Below are positions 50,816 to 57,122 of a DNA stretch of 64,000 bases, piece by piece; the stretch's first letter is position 1; each line of letters begins with the position of its first letter. Where the stretch lies: contig WQWN01000006.1 in NCBI GenBank assembly GCA_009785325.1, positions 1 to 64,000 on the forward strand, read 5' to 3'. This DNA comes from Candidatus Saccharimonadota bacterium (GTDB lineage: Bacteria > Patescibacteriota > Saccharimonadia > Saccharimonadales > Saccharimonadaceae). The notes under the pieces were generated by a model. The model saw only the letters and a list, made by a program, of their open reading frames with translations. It made no database searches and had not been told where the DNA came from. A program made the translations under genes and the position numbers.

Positions 50816-50829
50816 AATCGTCGGTTTTT
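50803..50829 (+). terminator. Terminator overlapping the helicase stop codon
   Basis: CCGACGA-GTAAAA-TCGTCGG followed by TTTTTA. The stem contains the last codons. Confidence 0.9.
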
Positions 50830-50844
50830 AATTTCCCAAAATCG

Positions 50845-50934
50845 TGGCGGAGAGGATGGGATTCGAACCCACGGTACGGTTTCCCGCACACACGCTTTCC
50901 AAGCGTGCTCCTTAAACCACTCGGACACCTCTCC
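50845..50934 (-). tRNA. tRNA-Ser (anticodon GGA)
   Basis: A 90-nt class II tRNA with acceptor GGAGAGG/CCTCTCC, discriminator G, encoded CCA and anticodon stem CACGC/GCGTG around TTGGAAA (GGA). Confidence 0.96.
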
Positions 50935-50990
50935 AGCTCATAACAGTTTAGCAAAACATCGCCCAGCCGCCTAGCTCCCTCTGCGCATCA

Positions 50991-51030
50991 CCCCAAATTA
51001 AAACCGCCGAACTCCAAAGAGTCCAGCGGT
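50991..51030 (-). terminator. Terminator of the 51096 gene, repeated element copy A
   Basis: Minus strand ACCGC-tgg-ACTC-TTTG-GAGT-tcg-GCGGT followed by TTTTAATTT. The first 30 bases on the plus strand (50991-51020) recur exactly at 51989-52018. Confidence 0.8.
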
Positions 51031-51095
51031 TCTCTAGATTTCGACAAGAAAAGATCAAGCAAAAGCCAAATACGTCACGAGGTTACATAGGGAGC

Positions 51096-51776
51096 TTAAT
51101 CTTCATCGTTGCTTCCACCCATATACGGTGGCGGCACGCTACCCTCGTCGCCCGATCCAGTAGCAGTACTCATTTGATATAAGCGCAGTATTTGTGGCGT
51201 CACCCAGTCTTCTTTACAAAAAGCCTCCGTATAATCCAACTCTTGCTCTAAAGCTATACCGATCGCTGACTCGGCCGTATCATGCGCCTCCTCGTGCGCA
51301 CAATCGGCACTAACCACTGCGAAAATATCCCACTTCTTGTCTGATTCGCAGATTGCGATGGCAAGTGCCATCACTAACACGATATTCATCTGCGCAGACA
51401 TGCCGGCGCAAGCGATAATCAAGTCTTCGCCATCTGGTGTATTGAGTCGAATCGCCCCAGGTATATTTTCTCTTGTTTCGCCGACGGCGACGTCAGCAAT
51501 ACATTGCAGTTCTGGCTGTTGGATTAAATAGTCCAAGTTGTCCTCCACTCGACCGTCGTTGCAGCCATCACCGATATCAAAGGAAAAAGCTTCCTTATAT
51601 TTTTCCGTCTGCCGATCCAGATAGTAGACAGCCATTTGGCCGCTACTAGTTTCGTTCAAGCCTTGCACTATTGCCGTTTGAGCCACGTACGACAGACCTA
51701 TACAGAGAGTCTGTTCCGGTACGGGCGCTTTCAGGTTGTACGTAACATTCCCTAACATTAATCCTGAAGTCTTCAT
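51096..51776 (-). CDS. Hypothetical protein, 226 residues
   Basis: No family is recognised. It is an acidic soluble protein with six Cys, a central hydrophobic helix that may be buried (MNIVLVMALAIAICESD) and a disordered Gly/Ser/Pro/Asp tail. Strand-rich N-terminal part: TLCIGLSYVAQTAIVQGL. There is no signal peptide. AAAAGGG lies about 10 nt before the ATG. The leader is about 160 nt and includes a terminator-like hairpin at 51909-51928. It belongs to the set of single SD-led unknown genes with long leaders. Confidence 0.65.
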   Translation of the reverse strand: MKTSGLMLGNVTYNLKAPVPEQTLCIGLSYVAQTAIVQGLNETSSGQMAVYYLDRQTEKYKEAFSFDIGDGCNDGRVEDNLDYLIQQPELQCIADVAVGETRENIPGAIRLNTPDGEDLIIACAGMSAQMNIVLVMALAIAICESDKKWDIFAVVSADCAHEEAHDTAESAIGIALEQELDYTEAFCKEDWVTPQILRLYQMSTATGSGDEGSVPPPYMGGSNDED

Positions 51777-51908
51777 AATTTATTACCCTTTTCTGCGGCA
51801 GAATTTTTCCCTTTTCGAGAAACCGCAGTCCAGTTTATGTTAATCAACAAAAACCATACTGCGACCTCGAAACTCTCCAAATTCCCTTGTCAAAATCTAT
51901 AAAAGTAC

Positions 51909-51928
51909 AAAAAACTGCCAACTGGCAG
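51909..51928 (-). terminator. Terminator-like hairpin in the leader of the 51096 gene
   Basis: Minus strand CTGCC-AGTT-GGCAG followed by six T. It lies about 20 nt downstream of the predicted promoter and 130 nt before the ATG, so it may be an attenuator. It could instead serve the MFS gene upstream. Confidence 0.65.
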
Positions 51929-51940
51929 AAACTCCTCACA

Positions 51941-51968
51941 ATTTTATCATATCCACTATTCGCGTCAA
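51941..51968 (-). promoter_or_regulatory. Promoter for the 51096-51776 gene
   Basis: On the minus strand TTGACG (51968-51963), 16 nt, TAAAAT (51946-51941). Confidence 0.6.
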
Positions 51969-51988
51969 CTCCGCATAACACTCTAAAT

Positions 51989-52018
51989 CCCCAAATTAAA
52001 ACCGCCGAACTCCAAAGA
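51989..52018. repeat. Repeated element copy B, half terminator
   Basis: An exact 30-bp copy of 50991-51020, placed just after the MFS stop. The right arm that completes the hairpin in copy A is absent here. Confidence 0.9.
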
Positions 52019-52029
52019 ACTCGCACCCA

Positions 52030-53313
52030 TCACCACCTCCCGCCCCACCATTGCCTGTGGCTCTTTTTGTGTTGCGAATCCTCGTCGTCTTCACGCTCTT
52101 GATCTTCTGCCGCCTGCAACCTCAGTAGTTTTCCACGCTTATACAGCCACGGCCTCCCCCAGTGGAATAGAATATAAATTATCCCTCCGATCAGTGCTGC
52201 CCCGCTGATCATCCCAAATCCCCAGAAAACATCCAGTCGCCCCGCGATCTCTCCAAAAACCAGCCCCGCCACCGAAAACCCCACCATTCCGAACAGCGTA
52301 CAAAACGACGCAATCGTCGTCCGGTATTTTGTCCGTGCATATTTGTGGATGATCGCCGCCGTAAACGGATACGAAATCCCCGTCACGAACACACTCACGA
52401 TCAACAACACAAACCCTACGTGATTCTGTAACAACGCCGCCCCCAGCCCTAAAACCCCTGTCGCCATGATCAGCCCTATGTATAGTTTGCTAAATTTCCG
52501 CGTCCTCGTATATCGATACACCACGAACTGCGGAAATCCTTCCGCCACCGCAAACACCAGCGCTACCAGTCCAAATATCTCCAGTGACATATTGATCGCC
52601 ATTCCATACGGCTGGTAAAAAACCCACATAATCAAATTCATCGCATGGATAATTGTGTTGAAATAAATCACTTTCATGATACTCTTGCTCGAAATCACCT
52701 CCGTCCACGACGCTTTCAGATGACGCAGTGTCTGATTAACTTTTGGTGCTTTGTTAGGTAGCGCTTTATCAATGAACTTCCGTGCGACCCAGAAATGTAT
52801 CAAGAAGATCGGCAGCCTCGCGATCAGTAGCCATTGAATAGGCATCCCGCCTGCTGCCAAAAACGCTCCCAATACCGACGCCGCTCCGAAGACCCCCAGT
52901 CCCATCGCATTATATGTCGCGATAAACTTCGGATAATATCCCGTTTTGCCTTCTTTTTTCAAACTATCATAGACCAGCGACGTATCTGAATCGCTAAACA
53001 GCGCATTCGCAATCCCGTCTAGCAGTGCCGCCAAAATCATCGCAGGCATCGTCGCCCCGAAAGCAATAATTCCGATCGCCACAAACACCAAAATTCTACT
53101 CAGTTGTACCGAAAACCTCCGCCCAAACCTATCTGCAAATATACCACTCGGGATTTCCAACACTGCCTGGCTCAGCCGTACGACCGATTGGAAAATCGCA
53201 AAATCCGCCACTGAAAAACCTTTGTCCATCATGAAAAACACACCAAAAACCGCGCCACTAAAAGATAGCTGCCTCAAACAGTTCATGAAAATCGCTAATC
53301 GCGCATTCCTCAT
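52030..53313 (-). CDS. MFS transporter
   Basis: A 427-residue carrier with about 12 hydrophobic spans. The loop motif GIFADRFGRRF between spans 2 and 3 is the MFS motif A. The protein has a Trp/His-rich, highly charged C-terminus (EDQEREDDEDSQHKKSHRQW). Members move small solutes against a gradient, and the substrate cannot be read from sequence; drug-export and sugar carriers share this layout. TACAAT lies 7 nt before the ATG at 53313, so the mRNA is probably leaderless. A half copy of the 51-kb terminator repeat follows. Confidence 0.9.
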   Translation of the reverse strand: MRNARLAIFMNCLRQLSFSGAVFGVFFMMDKGFSVADFAIFQSVVRLSQAVLEIPSGIFADRFGRRFSVQLSRILVFVAIGIIAFGATMPAMILAALLDGIANALFSDSDTSLVYDSLKKEGKTGYYPKFIATYNAMGLGVFGAASVLGAFLAAGGMPIQWLLIARLPIFLIHFWVARKFIDKALPNKAPKVNQTLRHLKASWTEVISSKSIMKVIYFNTIIHAMNLIMWVFYQPYGMAINMSLEIFGLVALVFAVAEGFPQFVVYRYTRTRKFSKLYIGLIMATGVLGLGAALLQNHVGFVLLIVSVFVTGISYPFTAAIIHKYARTKYRTTIASFCTLFGMVGFSVAGLVFGEIAGRLDVFWGFGMISGAALIGGIIYILFHWGRPWLYKRGKLLRLQAAEDQEREDDEDSQHKKSHRQWWGGRW

Positions 53314-53320
53314 ATGCTAA

Positions 53321-53326
53321 ATTGTA
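53321..53326 (-). promoter_or_regulatory. -10 element, leaderless MFS gene
   Basis: TACAAT, 7 nt, then ATG on the minus strand. Confidence 0.55.
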
Positions 53327-53438
53327 CCACTATTCACTTTTCCCGCCAGTCGCGCTACTAAAACCCCATATTTAGCGCATTCTACAACACCCACACCCCA
53401 CATTTAGTGCTACAATAAGCGTAAACATGGAGGTAGTC

Positions 53439-54926
53439 ATGCAAAAAACAAAAACCAGTTCAACATGCCCGGTCGGTTTCGACAACAAAAAATACATCAA
53501 ACTCCAATCCGCCGCCATCAACGACCGCATCAAATCATTTGACGGTGGTAAACTCTACCTCGAATTTGGTGGCAAAATCCTCGACGACCTCCATGCCTCT
53601 CGCTCTCTCCCAGGTTTCGACCCCAGCGCAAAAATCGAAATCCTCAAGCGCCTCAAAGATCAAACAGAGGTTATTTTTTGCATTTCCGCCCGCGACATTG
53701 AAAAGAAAAAAATCCGCGCCGATTACGGCATTAGTTACGAGGCTGAACTCCTCCGTCTTATCGACCACCTCGCCACCCTCGGCCTTCCCACGATCGCCGT
53801 TGCTATTACTTGCTACACAGACCAGCCTAGCGCCCTCAAATTCAAAAAACAACTCGAGCACCGCGGCATCAAATCCTACCTCCACACTCTCACAAAAGGC
53901 TACCCGACCGATGTCGACACGATCGTAAGCGAAGAGGGTTACGGCGCTCAGGAATACATCAAAACCACCAAACCTCTCATCGTTGTCGCCGCTCCAGGCC
54001 CGAACTCAGGCAAGCTCGCCACTTGTCTCTCTCAGCTCTACCATGACCACCAGCACGGCATCAAATCAGGCTACGCAAAATACGAACTACTCCCCGTCTG
54101 GGATCTCTCAACTAAACACCCCGTCAACCTCGCCTACGAAGCTTCCACTGCCGACATCGGCGACGTCAACATGATCGACAATTTTCACCTCGAGAAATAC
54201 GACATCGTCGCCACCAGCTACAACCGTGACCTCGCCGTTTTCCCCGTCCTCAAAAACATCCTACATCGCATCGTCGGCGACGATATTTACTATTCGCCTA
54301 CCGACATGGGTATTAATATGGCAGGGAAGTGCATTATAGATGAAAAAATTGTCCTCGAAGCAAACAAAAAAGAAATCACCCGCCGTTATCTCGACAGTCT
54401 CTGTGATTACCGCAATGGCATTTATGGAATCGAAGTTCCTAACCGCCTTAAATCCCTTATGGACGAAATCGGTGTCACTGTCGAGGATCGCGGCGTCGTC
54501 CTTGTCGCCCAAAAAACCAAAGAAATCAAAGGCTCAAACGTTGTCGCTATCGAATATCCTCCAGGGCAATTCGTCACTGGTCGCGACACAGATGTCCTCA
54601 CCGCCCCCGCTGCCGCCGTCATCAACACTCTCAAATATATCGCAGGTATCGACGACGAGGTTCACCTCCTCTCACCAGAAAAACTTAATTCTCTCCTTCA
54701 GATGAAGCAGATCGTCTACGGTGTTACTCGCCTCAACCTCTCCGACGTCCTCACCTCTCTCGCCGTCAGTCAAAACAACAACCCCACCATCCAGCAGGCC
54801 CTCTCACACCTCCCCGAACTCAAAAACCTCGAAGCCCACTCCACCGTCATGCTTCCACCCGCCGAAATCGACTCGCTGAAAAAACTCGGCATCCACATCA
54901 CTTGCACCGACACCTTCACCTACTAG
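53439..54926 (+). CDS. DUF1846-family protein
   Basis: A 495-residue protein matching from memory the DUF1846 family of uncharacterised cytoplasmic proteins. Opening GFDNKKYIKLQSAAINDRI and LYLEFGGKILDDLHASRSLPGFDP are its hallmark. APGPNSGKLATCLSQLYHDH and FVTGRDTDVLTAPAAAVINT follow. Length is typical (about 500). The start at 53439 is preferred: GGAGGT lies 4 nt upstream, and the earlier ATG at 53427 would contain that site. TACAAT at 53411-53416 is a likely -10. The family is widespread in Firmicutes and CPR; its reaction is not known to me. Confidence 0.88.
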   Translation: MQKTKTSSTCPVGFDNKKYIKLQSAAINDRIKSFDGGKLYLEFGGKILDDLHASRSLPGFDPSAKIEILKRLKDQTEVIFCISARDIEKKKIRADYGISYEAELLRLIDHLATLGLPTIAVAITCYTDQPSALKFKKQLEHRGIKSYLHTLTKGYPTDVDTIVSEEGYGAQEYIKTTKPLIVVAAPGPNSGKLATCLSQLYHDHQHGIKSGYAKYELLPVWDLSTKHPVNLAYEASTADIGDVNMIDNFHLEKYDIVATSYNRDLAVFPVLKNILHRIVGDDIYYSPTDMGINMAGKCIIDEKIVLEANKKEITRRYLDSLCDYRNGIYGIEVPNRLKSLMDEIGVTVEDRGVVLVAQKTKEIKGSNVVAIEYPPGQFVTGRDTDVLTAPAAAVINTLKYIAGIDDEVHLLSPEKLNSLLQMKQIVYGVTRLNLSDVLTSLAVSQNNNPTIQQALSHLPELKNLEAHSTVMLPPAEIDSLKKLGIHITCTDTFTY

Positions 54927-54999
54927 CATTTCCTCGCAAATCCAGTACAATAACCTCCAGCAGTCCGCATCAGGGCAAAGCAACTTATAGGAGGTTCAA

Positions 55000-55749
55000 A
55001 TGTCAAACCAGTTATCCTACAAACGCGTCTTACTCAAATTATCAGGAGAACAACTCGGTCGCGTCGCCATCGACCCAGAAACAGGCAATGAAATCCAAGT
55101 CGGATTCGACGCCGAGCGCGCCCGCTGGATCGCAGGCGAAGTCAAAAAACTCATCGACCAACAAATCCAGATCGTCATCACCGTTGGCGGCGGCAACTTC
55201 GTACGCGGCGCCGACGTCACTTGCGACCTCATTAGCCCCACTGAAGGCGACGAGGCGGGCATCCTCGCCACCGTCCTAAACGCTACCCTCCTCGGCAACG
55301 TTTTCGCCCACTCAGGCATCCCCGTTCGCGCCACCAGCAAAATCGACATCCCTGCTTTTATCGACCGCTACACTTACCGCCGCACTATCCACGACCTCGA
55401 GCAAAAGGGCAGGGTAGTCATCATCGGCGGCGGTTCTGGTCAGACTGGCTTCACTTCCGACATGGGCGCCCTCAACGCCGCCACGACTCTCGGCTGTGAT
55501 CTCGTCATAAAAGCCACAAAAGTCGACGGCGTCTACGATTCCGACCCTGTCAAAAACCCTTCAGCTATGAAGTTCGCTTCTCTCGATTATCACACCGCCA
55601 TCACCGACCCTGCCATCCGCGTCATGGACAAGGCCGCCCTCGGCATGGCCGCCGAGCACAACATCCCTATCATCGTCCTCGAACTTACCAAAGAAAACAA
55701 TATCCTAAATGCCGCCCTTGGCAAATCCATCGGCACGATCGTCCAGTAA
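55000..55749 (+). CDS. pyrH: Uridylate kinase
   Basis: A 249-residue amino-acid-kinase-fold enzyme phosphorylating UMP to UDP in the cytoplasm. KRVLLKLSGEQLG (ATP-binding Lys), TVGGGNFVRGADV, NPFFTTD-region equivalent VIIGGGSGQTGFTSDMGALNAA and ATKVDGVYDSDPVKNPSA are diagnostic. Length is normal. ATAGGAGG lies 6 nt before the ATG. TACAAT at 54946-54951 gives a leader of about 40 nt. Confidence 0.97.
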   Translation: MSNQLSYKRVLLKLSGEQLGRVAIDPETGNEIQVGFDAERARWIAGEVKKLIDQQIQIVITVGGGNFVRGADVTCDLISPTEGDEAGILATVLNATLLGNVFAHSGIPVRATSKIDIPAFIDRYTYRRTIHDLEQKGRVVIIGGGSGQTGFTSDMGALNAATTLGCDLVIKATKVDGVYDSDPVKNPSAMKFASLDYHTAITDPAIRVMDKAALGMAAEHNIPIIVLELTKENNILNAALGKSIGTIVQ

Positions 55750-55791
55750 ACATCACATACTTGACCGATCAACAAATTTAACTCACAACTA

Positions 55792-55820
55792 TTGACTTTT
55801 CATTACGCTTGTGCTATATT
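55792..55820 (+). promoter_or_regulatory. Promoter for the structured leader of the 56041 gene
   Basis: TTGACT, 17 nt, TATATT. Transcription should start near 55827, about 215 nt before the ATG. Confidence 0.8.
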
Positions 55821-55826
55821 GAAAAC

Positions 55827-56040
55827 GTGAGTTGATCTAAAATCACCTCACTGCACCTTTTTATCATCATCTTACCTATCGAATCCAGTTTGTTCTGTGA
55901 TTCTCCTTTGTCGCCACCCAGCGAGCAGGTTGCTGAGTTGATTTCTACTCCAGAAGTCATCTTTTCAACCTGCTCACCTAGAGCGAATGGTTACAAATCT
56001 TTCGCGCTCAGCGCGACATTTATAAAAAGGAGAAATTATC
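55827..56040 (+). ncRNA. Structured 5' leader upstream of the 56041 gene
   Basis: Hairpins in order: GTGAG-t-TGAT/ATCA-c-CTCAC near 55829-55853, then a perfect 10-bp stem GAGCAGGTTG (55923-55932) with CAACCTGCTC (55966-55975) holding an inner TTTCT...AGAAG hairpin. A third region follows where GAGCGAA and TTCGCGCTC can pair. An AAGGAG ribosome site comes just before the ATG. No riboswitch class is recognised. It could control the downstream 78-residue gene, act as a thermometer or be an sRNA. Confidence 0.6.
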
Positions 56041-56277
56041 ATGAAAAAAACAAACAGCGGATTCGTCCAAAACAACCCAGACGCAATCGTCGTCAACCCA
56101 GACGCAAAAAAAGTCAGCCATAATCGGTTGTCCGAACGCCTTGCAGTCATGCAACACCAGCTCAACGACAGTCCTCATATCTGGAGAGAAGAAGGAACAA
56201 AGAACTTTCTCCAAGATGCAGCCACAAAGTTCCTTAGACAACATGGCTTCGACGCCACAGGCCGGGCTATTGCGTAG
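56041..56277 (+). CDS. Small hypothetical protein, 78 residues
   Basis: No family is recognised. It is a basic-start, soluble, helical protein (MKKTNSGFVQNNPDAIVVNP then LSERLAVMQHQLND and NFLQDAATKFLRQHGFD). An AAGGAG site lies 7 nt before the ATG. It has the longest leader seen in the window and a GC-rich terminator directly after the stop, so it is an isolated and probably regulated unit. Confidence 0.68.
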   Translation: MKKTNSGFVQNNPDAIVVNPDAKKVSHNRLSERLAVMQHQLNDSPHIWREEGTKNFLQDAATKFLRQHGFDATGRAIA

Positions 56278-56299
56278 ATTTAGTAAGATGATGACCCTT

Positions 56300-56352
56300 A
56301 GGGGCCCTTAGCTGATCGATTTATCGACTCAAGCGGGGCCCCTTCTCCTTTT
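56300..56352 (+). terminator. Terminator after the 56041 gene
   Basis: AGGGGCCC pairs with GGGCCCCT across an inner ATCGAT hairpin, followed by TCTCCTTTTTC. Confidence 0.8.
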
Positions 56353-56370
56353 TCAAACAGCTCCTGTCAG

Positions 56371-56400
56371 ATAAAAAACTACCCGCCACATAGTGGCGGG
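56371..56400 (-). terminator. Terminator of the 56429 gene
   Basis: Minus strand CCCGCCAC-TAT-GTGGCGGG followed by TAGTTTTTTAT. Confidence 0.88.
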
Positions 56401-56428
56401 CTTTAACGTTTGGGGCTCTTAGCCCGGT

Positions 56429-56998
56429 TTAGGTATTAGTTTGTGTGGAGAGATGATCCCTGATCACTACCTTATTATTTTCTGCCCAGTCGGGATGGCG
56501 TGGTTCAGGGTCAGATCTCATCGCTCGGACTGCCTCGTGTAGAGTGACATCATTGTTCATGAAGTCTGCGATGGCATAGCTGAAAATCGTTTCCAGCGAA
56601 GCCATACTTAGAGTAGACTTCTTGCTTTTGCGATTATAGTACGCGCCTGCAAGTACTCCATTAGTTGTGCGTGCATAGATGAGAGTAGAGTGATTATCTC
56701 GGAGAATTAAGTACCCTTCGTCGCCAATGTCAGCAACAAAGTCATCCAAAAGCTTACTTAATTGCGTGAGCTGATCCCTATCTTCATCACGAGGTTCACC
56801 TACTGCTAAACCTCTAAACAAATCAAGCACGCTACCATTAGCATATTCGCGAACAATTGCTAGGCCGCTGCTTGGCATATTTAATGCTTCGCACATGCGA
56901 TAGAGCAAGGTGCTGATGTCTTCAGAGACGGTTGTAGTCGTTTTTCTTAGCGTATTACCGTCAATACCTGAATAGGTAAACCATTTAACTATACCCAT
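56429..56998 (-). CDS. Hypothetical protein, 189 residues
   Basis: No family is recognised. It is a soluble protein with a central strand pair (GYLILRDNHSTLIYARTTNG, GVLAGAYYNRKSKKSTLS) and helical ends; the tail is acidic and polar. The pattern recalls small signalling folds (roadblock- or profilin-like), but this is only an impression. AAGGAGG lies 6 nt before the ATG and a strong terminator follows. It is one of the SD-led single unknown genes. Confidence 0.65.
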   Translation of the reverse strand: MGIVKWFTYSGIDGNTLRKTTTTVSEDISTLLYRMCEALNMPSSGLAIVREYANGSVLDLFRGLAVGEPRDEDRDQLTQLSKLLDDFVADIGDEGYLILRDNHSTLIYARTTNGVLAGAYYNRKSKKSTLSMASLETIFSYAIADFMNNDVTLHEAVRAMRSDPEPRHPDWAENNKVVIRDHLSTQTNT

Positions 56999-57109
56999 AA
57001 GCTGCCTCCTTCATAATATATTCAAATAGAATTTGTGAAGAACCTCAACATAATACCACAAACTCACAAATAATGCAAGCATTTCCGTCTATATCTTCCG
57101 TAGATCTGC

Positions 57110-57115
57110 TACAAT
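57110..57115 (+). promoter_or_regulatory. -10 element, leaderless argS
   Basis: TACAAT, 7 nt, then ATG at 57123. Confidence 0.6.
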
Positions 57116-57122
57116 ATACTAT

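Noticed and set aside
55827-56040. Known riboswitch or T-box in the 56041 leader
   Set aside because: No conserved class signature is visible to me; only the hairpins are reported.
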